NCBI GenBank assembly: GCA_027854065.1
Contig: JAQGEF010000013.1
Location: 62,001-126,000 of the forward strand
From: Polluticaenibacter yanchengensis
GTDB taxonomy: Bacteria > Bacteroidota > Bacteroidia > Chitinophagales > Chitinophagaceae
Reading direction: 5' to 3'
Length of the DNA stretch: 64,000 nucleotides
How positions within the stretch are numbered: the stretch's first letter is position 1; the number at the start of each line of letters is the position of its first letter. The position numbers and the translations under genes were made by a program. This document shows positions 1-8,567 of the stretch, one piece after another. Under the pieces are notes generated by a model that saw nothing but the letters and a program-made list of their open reading frames with translations, was not told the origin of the DNA and did no database searches.

Positions 1-1182
1 GAAAAAGCTGGTGATACTGCTCAGTTCCAGATAGGTGTTTTAAAAGCATTGCTTAACCAGAAAAATGAAACTTCTTTTAATGCGTTCCAGGAGCTGATGA
101 CATTGAACCCGCCTATTTCCCTGGACGAAGAGAATTCGCGTAAACTTTATGGCGGGTATGGGTTTAATGTAAAAAGCTATGCCGAGGGCCTGAACAAAAG
201 AGTTCGTGATGAAAACTATGTATCCCGGAACGAAACTGCCATTAGCGCGCTGTATGATACCCTGGCATTAACGGAGAAAATAATGCCTAAGCTAATGGAC
301 CTTATTGACCTGGAAGATTATAAATCTGACATCAACCAATTATTGATAAGCCTGGCAGATAGTAATTTGTTATCCCTGGACCTGGTAAAGCCACATGCGA
401 ACAAATACCTGCTGGAAATAAACCAGAGCATTAAAAAAGCCTTTGCGGAAGAGCGGAACTTTGCTATTAATAAAAAGACAAATGAACTGGATGAATTCTA
501 CGAGGAAGATGAAGAAGAGAAAGCTGTAGAGGACCAGACCTTAAGTTATAAAATTGACGAAGGGAGTATTATTAACAACTTTAAATTGCTGAAACCATTT
601 TTCAATACCAACCCGCTTATAAAAGAATACTTTACTAAAGCGCTGACGATTGAAAATAAACAATTGAAATTTAACCTTGTTTCCAACTTCCATAAATCGT
701 TTCCTGATGCTGTGCCGGATAGCATGTACCAGTTTTTTGCAAAAGACCTGAAGTACAGAAGCAATTTGTATGAGCAATTGCTGGAAGATACCTCCCTCAA
801 TAAATTTCCTAAGCAATATGCTAAGCCCAATTTAATTGCAGAAAGTATTTTGACAGAGTCGTTCCGTAGTAAGCCGGATACATTTGTACTGGTATTGCAA
901 CAGCAACATACTTTAGATAATGTGAAAGGCAATATTTACGCATACAAATACAAGGAAAATAAAAATAACAGTTTATGGCGTTGGGCAGTGGTTGGTTTAT
1001 TGCCTAATGATACGATGGAGATCAAGCGTAAGCTCAGGGTTACCAATAAGGATTTAGGGAAGGTAGATCTGGAGAAGAATGAAAAAGAAGAAGCTGCCCG
1101 ATTAATACAGCAGGCAATTAACAGCCGGAAGTATTATGCGCAATACTTCTATTATAAAAATGAAAATGAAATGGATTACTAG
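1..1182 (+). CDS. C-terminal part of a large unrecognised protein (5' partial)
   Basis: The reading frame is open from the first base of the window (EKAGDTAQFQ...) with no stop upstream, so the gene begins outside and the TTG at 49 is not a real start. About 393 residues are visible. The segment is mostly helical and charged, with an acidic run at about residues 165-175 (EEDEEEK) and a small beta-rich C-terminal domain containing WRWAVVGLLP. I see no membrane helix and no catalytic motif. It could be the distal half of one of the very long TraB/GumN-like or repeat proteins found in this phylum, but that is a guess. The gene ends in a strong intrinsic terminator and is separate from the BlaI unit that follows. 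Confidence 0.75.
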   Translation, partial: EKAGDTAQFQIGVLKALLNQKNETSFNAFQELMTLNPPISLDEENSRKLYGGYGFNVKSYAEGLNKRVRDENYVSRNETAISALYDTLALTEKIMPKLMDLIDLEDYKSDINQLLISLADSNLLSLDLVKPHANKYLLEINQSIKKAFAEERNFAINKKTNELDEFYEEDEEEKAVEDQTLSYKIDEGSIINNFKLLKPFFNTNPLIKEYFTKALTIENKQLKFNLVSNFHKSFPDAVPDSMYQFFAKDLKYRSNLYEQLLEDTSLNKFPKQYAKPNLIAESILTESFRSKPDTFVLVLQQQHTLDNVKGNIYAYKYKENKNNSLWRWAVVGLLPNDTMEIKRKLRVTNKDLGKVDLEKNEKEEAARLIQQAINSRKYYAQYFYYKNENEMDY

Positions 1183-1188
1183 TAAAAA

Positions 1189-1214
1189 AGCGGGATTTCA
1201 AATCCCGCTTTTTT
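1189..1214 (+). terminator. intrinsic terminator of the first gene
   Basis: AGCGGGATT, loop TCA, AATCCCGCT, then six T. The perfect 9-bp stem starts a few bases after the stop codon. Confidence 0.9.
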
Positions 1215-1251
1215 ATGCATTAAACGACATTGTGTATATTTTAACAATTAT

Positions 1252-1287
1252 AACTAAATTTATAGTTGTAAAACTAAAAATGTAGTT
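1252..1287. promoter_or_regulatory. paired BlaI/MecI-type operators
   Basis: Two dyads of the form AACTA-N6-TAGTT lie at 1252-1267 and 1272-1287, with centres exactly 20 bp apart (two helical turns). The ACTA-N6-TAGT core and spacing match the staphylococcal mec/bla operator dyad. They sit about 70-100 bp upstream of the BlaI-like gene, where an autoregulated promoter is expected. That they are repressor sites is inferred from the pattern and position. Confidence 0.7.
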
Positions 1288-1354
1288 ATATATTTGTTTT
1301 GTAATTACAAGTCAACAATTGCAATTAATTCAACTTAGTAAACAGGAGCATAAA

Positions 1355-1720
1355 ATGAAAATGCCGGATAAGAATATAACAAAGGCTGAAGAACAGGTAA
1401 TGCATGCTTTATGGCAGGCAGGTGATTCTTTTCTGAAAGACATTGTAGAAGCAATGCCTCAGCCACACCCACACAGTAACACCGTTGCCACACTTTTGAA
1501 GAATTTAATAGATAAAGGTTATGTCACCACTACGGTTTTCGGACGCAATAATATGTACAAAGCCATGATTGGTAAAGACGATTATGCATCAGAATCATTA
1601 GGTTCTATTGTCAGCAATTATTTTAACGGTTCTTACCAAAATGCCGTTTCAATGATGGTTGATAAAAATGAGATCAGCATTAACGACCTGGAACTGTTGC
1701 TAAAGCAGTTGAAAAAATAA
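1355..1720 (+). CDS. BlaI/MecI/CopY family transcriptional repressor
   Basis: 121-residue winged-helix repressor of the BlaI family. The N-terminal part (about 8-70: TKAEEQVMHALW ... NTVATLLKNLIDKGYV) is the typical penicillinase-repressor winged helix, and the C-terminal 50 residues are the helical dimerisation part. I chose ATG 1355 over the in-frame TTG at 1319 because AGGAG lies at 1344-1348 and the protein then begins just before the conserved domain. In the family such repressors block their own operon until a paired M56 sensor protease cleaves them. Here the M56 gene follows 43 bp downstream, so the two form a sensor/repressor unit. There is no beta-lactamase gene in the window, so the inducing signal is unknown. 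Confidence 0.92.
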   Translation: MKMPDKNITKAEEQVMHALWQAGDSFLKDIVEAMPQPHPHSNTVATLLKNLIDKGYVTTTVFGRNNMYKAMIGKDDYASESLGSIVSNYFNGSYQNAVSMMVDKNEISINDLELLLKQLKK

Positions 1721-1763
1721 CCTTTTCTATTAAAAACATTCTATAACATAAAACTTTATACAT

Positions 1764-3986
1764 ATGCATCCAGTAATGGTTTACCTCTTAAAAATGGTTA
1801 TTTGCAGTAGCATCTTATTTGCTTACTACAGATTTGCGTTGTTCAACAAAAAGTTTCATGTTTGGAATCGATTTTACCTGTTAGCTATTACCGGTGTTTC
1901 CATTTTAGCTCCTTTTATAGAGATTCCTATTTTAGAAACGTCGCGCCCGGAATTCAGGCACGTGGCTACGGCCATGCCCTGGCATATTGAAAGCGTTTAT
2001 ATTATTGATAATAACACAGCACCGGCAATCAGTACCAATACCGAAAGTACCGTTGCTTACCACACACCAACACTTTTAGATAATCTTAAACAAATACCAC
2101 TTACCAATGTTATTACCTTTTTATATATTACTATATGCCTATTTTTCTTTACTAAATTATTAGCAGAGATTTTAAGGCTCAATAAACTGTACAAACGCAG
2201 TCCGGGCGCGCCATATATTGAGAAAGTAGAGTTTGTTATTACCGAACTGAAGAATGCGCCTTTCTCTTTTTTTAACAGGTTGTATTGGAGGAGCGATATT
2301 AACCCGACGGATATTACCGGCAAAAGGATACTAAAGCACGAAATGGTACATATTAATGAAAAGCACAGTTATGACAAGCTTTTTATGAACGTTGTTTTAG
2401 CCGTATTCTGGATCAACCCGGTATTCTGGCTCATCAGGAAAGAGCTGAGCATGATCCATGAATTCCTTGCCGATAGCCAATCCGTTGAAGAACACGATGG
2501 CGATGCTTTTGCCAGGATGATCCTGCAGGTTGTAAATGTAAAACACTCAAACCTTACCAACCCTTTTTTCTCATCACAAATTAAAAGACGATTACAAATG
2601 ATCACCACATCCACACACTCTAAGTATTCATACTTACGACGTATTGCAGGCCTCGCTTTATTAATCTCCGCTACATTTTCTGTAATGCTTACTGTAAGTA
2701 AAAGTCATGCCCAGAAAAATAAAGAGGATAACGGCAAATTAAAATCTAAATCTGCCACCGTAAAAAACATCAATAATACCGATAGCATCTTCATCAACAA
2801 TATATACATCGATACATTGTTGACCCATGATAAAATAAATGCCATTAAAAAAGATAGTGTTATAAATATTCGTATTAAAAGTGCAACGAATACTGATTCC
2901 GCATCGTCAGTAGATTTACAGGTCGCAACTATCGATATGGATAATATGACAAGAAACTTCAGGGCAAAAGTTATTGGTGACTCTAACCAGGTTGTATTTG
3001 TAAATGGTAGCGTGGCATTTGCTGGCCTCGATAAGAAAAACCTGGCTGAGCTGAAAGTAGAATTAAGCGACCTGAAAGATAAATTGATGTTTACGCTGGA
3101 TTCCCAGAAAATAGTATTTAAGAATAATGACCTTGATTTCAAAATGGCATGGGCCAAATCGCTTCGCAATACCCAACAGGCCGCAAAAGAAGCCGGCCGC
3201 TTAAAAGGAGTTGCAGGCAAGAAATTGCATGTTTTAAATAATCCTATTTTAATAGATTCAAGCAAAACGAAGTTTATAATAAATGGTCAGTACTTAAACA
3301 TAGATTCAATTATCCAGTCTGGCACATTTAATATTGATAACCTGACCGCCAATTTTAAAAATTCGGCGGTAGAGCTTGAGAAGGTATTTGCCGACCTGGA
3401 AAAAAACAATGTGTCTGTACGCCTGCGTGGAAAACAAAGCACGGACAAGCAACCGCTTTATATACTTAATGGTATTCCTATTGATGGAGATATCAGTAAC
3501 ATCATCTCTGATGATATAGAAACAGTGAACATTTTAAAAGATGCAAGTGCAGCAGCACTTTACGGCAGCCTGGCTGAAAACGGCGCTGTAGTTGTAACCA
3601 CTAAAAAAGGAAAATCCGGTCAGAGCAAAGAGGCTTGGAAGACATTCAATGGCGGGTATCGTGATGTTGTTGTTAAGGGTTATGCAACATACAATTCCAA
3701 ACGTAACGTTACCAAAAAACTGAAAGTAAACAAATCTTCCATGACATATACAGAAACCACCGTATACGAGGATAAAGACAGGGAAGACCAGGTGAAAACA
3801 ATAGAAAACAGTTATAAAAAACCATATTACATTCTTAACGGCCGCCAGGTGGACAGGAAAGCACTGAACAACCTGGACCCTCAGACCATCAGAAATGTTC
3901 AGGTTTATAAAAGAGAAAATGAAATAAAAAGATATTATGCGCCGGAAGGCACAGATGCTGTTATTGTAGTCAACAGCAGGCAATAA
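1764..3986 (+). CDS. BlaR1-type M56 metallopeptidase with TonB-receptor plug-like domains
   Basis: 740 residues. Hydrophobic segments at about 4-25, 37-57, 113-136, 205-228 and 292-312 bracket a gluzincin site, HEMVH at about 192-196, followed by HEFLAD, as in BlaR1/MecR1 integral-membrane proteases. Instead of a penicillin-binding sensor domain, the ~430-residue exported region has two segments resembling the plug of TonB-dependent receptors: about 562-618 (YILNGIPID ... LKDASAAALYG ... VVVTTKKGKSG) and about 687-740 (YILNGRQVD ... YYAPEGTDAVIVV). The first matches the SusC plug encoded at 47124-50270 in this window. Family knowledge: the protease transmits an extracytoplasmic signal by inactivating BlaI. 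Inference: the plug-like segments are the sensor or a docking surface. It is probably co-transcribed with the repressor gene. Confidence 0.88.
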   Translation: MHPVMVYLLKMVICSSILFAYYRFALFNKKFHVWNRFYLLAITGVSILAPFIEIPILETSRPEFRHVATAMPWHIESVYIIDNNTAPAISTNTESTVAYHTPTLLDNLKQIPLTNVITFLYITICLFFFTKLLAEILRLNKLYKRSPGAPYIEKVEFVITELKNAPFSFFNRLYWRSDINPTDITGKRILKHEMVHINEKHSYDKLFMNVVLAVFWINPVFWLIRKELSMIHEFLADSQSVEEHDGDAFARMILQVVNVKHSNLTNPFFSSQIKRRLQMITTSTHSKYSYLRRIAGLALLISATFSVMLTVSKSHAQKNKEDNGKLKSKSATVKNINNTDSIFINNIYIDTLLTHDKINAIKKDSVINIRIKSATNTDSASSVDLQVATIDMDNMTRNFRAKVIGDSNQVVFVNGSVAFAGLDKKNLAELKVELSDLKDKLMFTLDSQKIVFKNNDLDFKMAWAKSLRNTQQAAKEAGRLKGVAGKKLHVLNNPILIDSSKTKFIINGQYLNIDSIIQSGTFNIDNLTANFKNSAVELEKVFADLEKNNVSVRLRGKQSTDKQPLYILNGIPIDGDISNIISDDIETVNILKDASAAALYGSLAENGAVVVTTKKGKSGQSKEAWKTFNGGYRDVVVKGYATYNSKRNVTKKLKVNKSSMTYTETTVYEDKDREDQVKTIENSYKKPYYILNGRQVDRKALNNLDPQTIRNVQVYKRENEIKRYYAPEGTDAVIVVNSRQ

Positions 3987-4014
3987 GTTTATGTTTAGAT
4001 TTAGTTTAATAGAC

Positions 4015-4047
4015 GGCCGGTTTTTTCTAATTCCGGCCCTTTTTTTA
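4015..4047 (+). terminator. terminator of the M56 gene
   Basis: GGCCGG at 4015-4020 pairs with CCGGCC at 4033-4038 and is followed by a T-rich tract (4040-4047). The tract runs directly into a family-A repeat. Confidence 0.7.
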
Positions 4048-4222
4048 TTTGGGGCTATCCGCATCCGCATCATTATCGGGCATTTGCTCCGGCTACTGCA
4101 GGCCTGGTATTTTGTATGCATCACTTTCGCTTGTAACAGCATTTACAAAATGAATCCAGCTCAATGCCTGCATACAAAATACTGGCTCGTGCCTCGCCAC
4201 CTGCTATATCCGGCAGCCTTTC
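4041..4222 (+). repeat. dispersed intergenic element, family A, copy a
   Basis: Starts with TTTATTTGGGGCTATC in the U-tract of the preceding terminator, then CATTTG and CCGGCTACTGC, and ends near ATCCGGCAGCC (about 4208-4218). Internal inverted arms at about 4101-4120 and 4167-4186 (TATTTTGTATGCA / TGCATACAAAATA) would fold into a long hairpin. The same head and tail recur at six other places in the window. Together with copy b it fills most of the 551-bp gap 3987-4537, in which I see no gene. Confidence 0.7.
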
Positions 4223-4322
4223 GGTATTTAATTCTTTTATCAACGAATAGACGGGTTTATGCAGGCTTTATTAACGTTTCCTGTTATTATTTCAATGGTT
4301 GAATAGTAGTACTAAAGCAGAT

Positions 4323-4479
4323 GGGCTGCGGTGGACAGCGGGCAGGCGCAGTTAAGCGCCTGGTACGAGCCCGGAACAAACCATGCTATTGAATGCTGCT
4401 TTGGCGAGTACGGCACCCCGCAGTACGCCGTACCGGTGCTCCGTTATATTAAAAAAGCAGACAGCCCCAAAAAATAAAA
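4323..4479 (-). repeat. dispersed intergenic element, family A, copy b (reverse)
   Basis: Read on the minus strand it begins TTTTATTTTTTGGGGCTGTC and ends GCTGTCCACCGCAGCCC. The ending is shared with copies at 11381-11498 and 18912-19065. It lies opposite copy a, so the two heads are the outer ends of the 4041-4479 interval. The downstream ABC-F gene starts 58 bp later. Confidence 0.75.
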
Positions 4480-4537
4480 CCCGAAACGCCAGTTCCAACG
4501 TATTTTTGCCGTTCAGGAAACAACAAAGAATAGGATT

Positions 4538-6454
4538 ATGCATTATTTATCAGTAGAAAATTTGAGCAAAGCGTATGGCGTTACCCCATTGTTCGATAAT
4601 ATATCTTTTAATATAAATGAAGGAGATAAAATAGCGTTAGTGGCCAGGAACGGTGTGGGTAAAAGTACGATGTTGAAAATACTGGCTGGTAAAGAGCATG
4701 CGGATAAAGGAAAGGTTTGGATACATAAGGATGTAAAAGTGATTCTGTTTGAGCAGGAACCGAATTTTGATGAAAGCAAATCTATTGGCGATAATATTTT
4801 TAATCACGACCATCCGGTATTGAATGCTATCCGGTTATATGAAATAGCATTGGAAAAATCAGAAACTGAACCAGGCGAGGAAAATAATGAGGCCCTGCAA
4901 ACGGCTTTGCAGCAAATGGCAGACCTGAATGCCTGGACTTTTGAAGCGAAAGTGAAGCAGATCCTGGGCAAACTTAATATTCATCACCTGGATGCCTATG
5001 TTTCATCATTAAGCGGTGGGCAGCGCAAGCGTGTGGCACTCGCACGTACATTAATTGATGTTGGTTTCGACCCGCAACATTCCATGTTACTGATGGATGA
5101 ACCAACCAACCACCTGGACGTGGAAATGATTGAATGGCTGGAAAATTACCTGGGGGGAGAGAATGTGACCTTATTAATGGTTAGTCACGACCGGTACTTT
5201 TTAGATGCCGTGAGCGATGTGATATGGGAAATGGAGAGCAGCAACATTTATCATTATACAGGCGATTATGCAAACTACCTGGAAAAAAAAGCCGCACGTA
5301 TAGAAAGCGCACTGGCTACCATAGATAAAGCCAAAAATACTTACCGGAGAGAGCTGGACTGGATGCGCAGGCAACCAAAAGCCCGCACGACAAAAAGTAA
5401 AAGCAGGCAGGATAATTTTTACGAAATAGAAGCAGTGGCCAAGCAAAGAATTGTGGACCAGCAATTGCAGTTGCAGGTGAAAATGTCACGTTTGGGAGGC
5501 AAAGTTGCGGAGATGAAAAAAGTATATAAATCTTATGGTGATAAAAAAATACTGGATGGTTTCGACTATACATTTTCCAAAGGTGAGCGCATTGGCGTAG
5601 TGGGGAAAAATGGGGTGGGAAAATCAACATTCATGAATATCCTGCAGGGGCTGGAGCAGCCGGACAGTGGTAAAATAAATATCGGCGACACGGTTATATT
5701 CGGGAACTACGACCAGCAGGGGCTGCAATGGAAGGAAGATATGCGGGTGATAGAATATGTAAAGCAGTTTGCGGAAACATTTCCCCTGGCAAATGGCGGC
5801 GCATTAACCGCATCTAAGTTTTTAGAACTGTTCTTATTTACTGCAGACAAGCAGTATACCTTTTTATCTGCATTGAGTGGCGGTGAAAAACGGCGTTTAC
5901 AGTTACTGACAATTTTATTCAAGAATCCGAATTTCCTGATACTCGATGAGCCGACCAATGACCTGGATTTACCGACGCTGGAAGTACTGGAGAACTTTTT
6001 AACCGATTACCAGGGTTGCGTAATGATCGTCAGTCACGACCGTTATTTTATGGATAAGCTGGTAGATCATTTGTTTGTATTTGAAGGGGATGGCGTTGTA
6101 AGAGATTACCCGGGTAACTATAGTCAATACAGGATAGACGAACAGTTAGAAGAAGATAAACGTAAGGAAGCGCAGGCCAGGCAGGCTGACACTGCAAATG
6201 CAGCAAAAACAGAGACACCGGCTGTAGCTGCGGATAAGCGTAAAGTGAGCTTTAAGGATAAACGTGAATTCGAGTTATTGGAAAAAGAAATGCCGGAACT
6301 GGAAAAAGAGCGCGATGAATTAAATGCCACATTAAACGCAGGTATCAGTAATTATGAAGAAATGATGGCGGTAAGTACAAGGGTAGGGCAAATTACCCAA
6401 TTGTTAGAAGAGAAAGAAATGCGTTGGCTGGAATTAAGTGAATTAATAGGATAG
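4538..6454 (+). CDS. ABC-F family ATPase (Uup/EttA-like)
   Basis: 638-residue soluble protein with two ATP-binding cassettes and no membrane segment, the ABC-F layout. Cassette 1: GVGKST about 38-43, LSGGQ about 158, DEPTNHLD about 187. Cassette 2: GVGKST about 359, LSGGE about 446, DEPTNDLD about 469. A charged linker (about 240-320) separates the cassettes, and an Ala/Lys/Glu-rich coiled-coil tail (about 560-638) resembles Uup. Members bind the ribosomal E site or DNA junctions; translation-factor or Uup-like roles are both possible, and a drug-resistance role is not indicated. TATTTTTG at 4501-4508 fits a Bacteroidota -7 element 30 bp before ATG 4538. Single-gene unit closed by the terminator at 6486. 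Confidence 0.93.
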   Translation: MHYLSVENLSKAYGVTPLFDNISFNINEGDKIALVARNGVGKSTMLKILAGKEHADKGKVWIHKDVKVILFEQEPNFDESKSIGDNIFNHDHPVLNAIRLYEIALEKSETEPGEENNEALQTALQQMADLNAWTFEAKVKQILGKLNIHHLDAYVSSLSGGQRKRVALARTLIDVGFDPQHSMLLMDEPTNHLDVEMIEWLENYLGGENVTLLMVSHDRYFLDAVSDVIWEMESSNIYHYTGDYANYLEKKAARIESALATIDKAKNTYRRELDWMRRQPKARTTKSKSRQDNFYEIEAVAKQRIVDQQLQLQVKMSRLGGKVAEMKKVYKSYGDKKILDGFDYTFSKGERIGVVGKNGVGKSTFMNILQGLEQPDSGKINIGDTVIFGNYDQQGLQWKEDMRVIEYVKQFAETFPLANGGALTASKFLELFLFTADKQYTFLSALSGGEKRRLQLLTILFKNPNFLILDEPTNDLDLPTLEVLENFLTDYQGCVMIVSHDRYFMDKLVDHLFVFEGDGVVRDYPGNYSQYRIDEQLEEDKRKEAQARQADTANAAKTETPAVAADKRKVSFKDKREFELLEKEMPELEKERDELNATLNAGISNYEEMMAVSTRVGQITQLLEEKEMRWLELSELIG

Positions 6455-6485
6455 GTGCCGGTAAGCCGGCATCGCAATAAATAGT

Positions 6486-6520
6486 AAAGCCTTGAGGATA
6501 CCCCCAAGGCTTTATTTTTT
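6486..6520. terminator. terminator between the ABC-F gene and gldH
   Basis: AAAGCCTTG (6486-6494) pairs with CAAGGCTTT (6505-6513), followed by ATTTTTT on the plus strand. It lies between convergent genes and probably works in both directions. Confidence 0.85.
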
Positions 6521-6535
6521 ATCTGTTATCATTTA

Positions 6536-7024
6536 TCATCCTTCAGTGAAAGAAGCAGGCTGTACTCTTATACCCACTTGCAAAATGCCCGGAAGCGGGT
6601 TGCGCCGCATAATTTGTTTTAAATGAAAAGTCACCTTGCCGGTTTGCCGGAACCTGATGGCAGAAGGGAACAAGGGCGCCCTGTGTTCGTAAACATCTTT
6701 CATGCCCGTGCCTAACCATTGACTGGCATTGGCTACCTGCAGTTCAAACTTCTGGTAACGTAAAGTATCATTATTGTTCTGGATACCCACATCCAGCCAT
6801 AAGTTCCTGAAAGGGTACAGATTGGTATGTCTTAGTACCACGTAAACATTATACTCTTTTGTGGTATCAGACACGTCAAAACTGAATGAAGGCACCTGTG
6901 TATTCTGCCATTCTGTACCGCTGATATTTGCTGTACGTTCATACACCTGCACCTGCGTACAGGCTACACCTAAAATGGTAGTAACAAATAATATCAGGAG
7001 GGTTTTTATGGCGTTGTTATTCAT
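6536..7024 (-). CDS. gldH: gliding motility lipoprotein GldH
   Basis: About 162 residues. N-terminal hydrophobic stretch followed by GVAC, a lipobox, so an exported lipoprotein with mature N-terminus at about Cys22. The YPFRNLWLDV-like segment and the overall beta-rich pattern match GldH, a lipoprotein needed for gliding and associated with the T9SS apparatus in Flavobacterium. Many non-gliding Bacteroidota also carry it. The longer frame would use GTG 7033, directly after the yicC stop; ATG 7024 gives a more typical signal peptide. Co-transcribed behind yicC with essentially no gap. The T9SS cargo protein at 28742-29944 is consistent with such a secretion system in the cell. Confidence 0.85.
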   Translation of the reverse strand: MNNNAIKTLLILFVTTILGVACTQVQVYERTANISGTEWQNTQVPSFSFDVSDTTKEYNVYVVLRHTNLYPFRNLWLDVGIQNNNDTLRYQKFELQVANASQWLGTGMKDVYEHRAPLFPSAIRFRQTGKVTFHLKQIMRRNPLPGILQVGIRVQPASFTEG

Positions 7025-7033
7025 TTTATTCAC

Positions 7034-7921
7034 TTACAAAATATTTAAGCTTTGTTCTTTTGCTTTTTCCAGCTCATCTTTCATGGCCACCACTAATTTC
7101 TGGATATCGGAATCAAAAGCCTTCGATCCTGTTGTATTGATCTCCCTGCCAATTTCCTGGAATACAAAGCCAATTTTTTTACCTTTTGCAATTTCGGGTT
7201 CTTTCAGCACATCGAAAAAATAATTACAATGATTTTTTAAGCGCACCATTTCTTCAGTAATATCTATCTTTTCTATGTAATAAATAATTTCCTGCTCTAA
7301 GCGGTTCTCATCGTAAGTATCCTTATTAATCTGTTCAGTTATTTTCTTGTAAAGATTTTCTTTTATTTTAATAGTACGTTGCGGTGCCAGCTCCTCTATT
7401 TTAGCCTGGTATGCCATAATGTTGGTAATTCTTAATTCCAGTTCCTCCTGAAGTACCGTGCCCTCCTGTATGCGGTGGGTGGTAAGGTTGTTACAAGCTT
7501 CTATCAATGTCTGTTTTACAAGGTTGAACTCTTCTTCGGACAATACTTCTGCTACAGGAGCCACCACATCGGGAAGTTTTATAAGCTCACCAAAAATATT
7601 CCCTTCTATATTGTAACCTAACTCGGATGCCGTTTGCTGCAGTGTTCTGAAATATGACTTAATTAAATCAGTATTCAATGGCGCAGGTTTGCTTTCTGCA
7701 TTTTGTTTCAGGGTAATGGTAAATTCCAGGGAACCCCTTACAAGATATTCATTGATGATGGCCCTGATATCAAACTCATAAGGTTTTAAAATAACCGGCA
7801 ACTTTAAGTTATAGTCCAATTGTTTGCCATTTAATGTTTTGAGGTCTATAACTACACCAAATGTTTTTGTGGCGTTTTCCGATCTTCCGAAACCGGTCAT
7901 TGAGCGCAAAGTATTTTTCAT
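7034..7921 (-). CDS. YicC/YloC family endoribonuclease
   Basis: 295 residues, normal family length. The N-terminus LRSMTGFGR and the C-terminal block (EEMVRLKNHCNYFFDVL ... GKKIGFVFQEIGREINTTGSKA) are diagnostic of YicC. E. coli YicC is a stress-linked endoribonuclease that opens a ring-like hexamer to clamp RNA hairpins. First gene of a two-gene unit with gldH. In many bacteria yicC precedes gmk, which is absent here. The annotated ATG lies five codons before the conserved RSMTGFGR. Confidence 0.93.
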   Translation of the reverse strand: MKNTLRSMTGFGRSENATKTFGVVIDLKTLNGKQLDYNLKLPVILKPYEFDIRAIINEYLVRGSLEFTITLKQNAESKPAPLNTDLIKSYFRTLQQTASELGYNIEGNIFGELIKLPDVVAPVAEVLSEEEFNLVKQTLIEACNNLTTHRIQEGTVLQEELELRITNIMAYQAKIEELAPQRTIKIKENLYKKITEQINKDTYDENRLEQEIIYYIEKIDITEEMVRLKNHCNYFFDVLKEPEIAKGKKIGFVFQEIGREINTTGSKAFDSDIQKLVVAMKDELEKAKEQSLNIL

Positions 7922-8241
7922 GCAGTGAGTTTAATTATTGAGCCTATTTTATAGATAGTAATTATAAATATGTATATTATTTTTTAGAAATGATCTCTTT
8001 TTATTCGAAAATCCACTCTAAAAATAGAGTAAAATAAATCAAATTGGATTTTAATGACGCCTTTTTGTTTGAAAAGTGCTTTTTTATAAAAAAATGAAAT
8101 TTTATTATGTTTAAAAAATACTTTGGATAAAAAGCGTATTATTGTTGCAAAGCTAATGAAATCAAGGCATTAAGGCGCAAAAAATAGCTTGAACATCATA
8201 TTGGCCGGAATTATTGGTTTTAGGTAGCTTACAAGCCGGTA

Positions 8242-8249
8242 TATCTTTG
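8242..8249 (+). promoter_or_regulatory. orphan plus-strand promoter (-7 element TATCTTTG)
   Basis: Exact TAnnTTTG match, with a TTG at 8214-8216 or TTTTA at 8218 as a weak -33 candidate. No plus-strand gene follows; the nearest downstream feature is the terminator at 8323. Confidence 0.5.
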
Positions 8250-8255
8250 TTTTAC

Positions 8256-8355
8256 AAAAGAGAAATAAAGGTCTGAAAGACCTAAAGATATATAAGATTT
8301 TCATATGGCAAGCAATCGTTAAGGTCGTCTGTTTCTACAGAAGACCATTTTTTTT
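8256..8355 (+). ncRNA. candidate small RNA, about 100 nt
   Basis: A TAnnTTTG promoter is followed about 80 nt later by an intrinsic terminator with eight T, with no open frame between them longer than a few codons. Both neighbouring genes lie on the minus strand, so the plus-strand terminator has no protein gene to serve. The predicted transcript starts purine-rich and contains hairpin GGTC-TGAAA-GACC (8270-8282). GGTC/GACC segments at both ends could alternatively pair with each other to close a long stem, the kind of fold seen in 6S RNA. A 6S-Flavo-type RNA is possible but I cannot confirm it. The rest of the 460-bp gap (7922-8241) is AT-rich and shows nothing clear. Confidence 0.5.
8323..8355 (+). 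terminator. terminator of the candidate small RNA
   Basis: GGTC-G-TCTGT, loop TTCT, ACAGA-A-GACC, then A and eight T. The T-run exists only on the plus strand. Confidence 0.8.
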
Positions 8356-8381
8356 GCTTTTTATCCAAATAAACAAGAAAG

Positions 8382-8567
8382 CTATTGTTGTTTGAAGTAT
8401 TCAAATAATCTTTCAAGCAGATGAATACCCCAGAAAAAAGATAAAGCGATATTTAGTATCACCAGGATCAGGGAAATGTAGAGCAGCGGCATGTTTTTTC
8501 GCCTTATTGCCAGCAGGAATAAGATAATCGCAATAATAAAAACAATGCCTAAAAAGATGAGTTTCAT
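8382..8567 (-). CDS. small two-helix membrane protein
   Basis: 61 residues with two hydrophobic helices (about 3-20 and 28-46) separated by a short basic loop RRKN, then a charged tail. No family recognised. Its ATG overlaps the stop of the GH3-type gene by four bases (ATGA), a sign of translational coupling, so it probably works with or is co-regulated with that enzyme. A real gene is likely because of the overlap and membrane-protein composition, but its function is unknown. Confidence 0.65.
   Translation of the reverse strand: MKLIFLGIVFIIAIILFLLAIRRKNMPLLYISLILVILNIALSFFWGIHLLERLFEYFKQQ

Noticed and set aside
2705..3265. 186-residue minus-strand frame
   Set aside because: Antisense shadow inside the M56 gene.
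1319..3986. Beta-lactam resistance locus
   Set aside because: BlaI and M56 genes are present, but there is no beta-lactamase or penicillin-binding sensor domain; plug-like domains take its place.
3534..4142. 202-residue minus-strand open frame over the end of the M56 gene
   Set aside because: Antisense to a clear coding region and running into a repeat; Cys/Phe/Ile-rich composition typical of shadow frames.
3991..4302. 103-residue plus-strand frame after the M56 gene
   Set aside because: It lies across the terminator and repeat copy a; no start signal and no protein-like composition.
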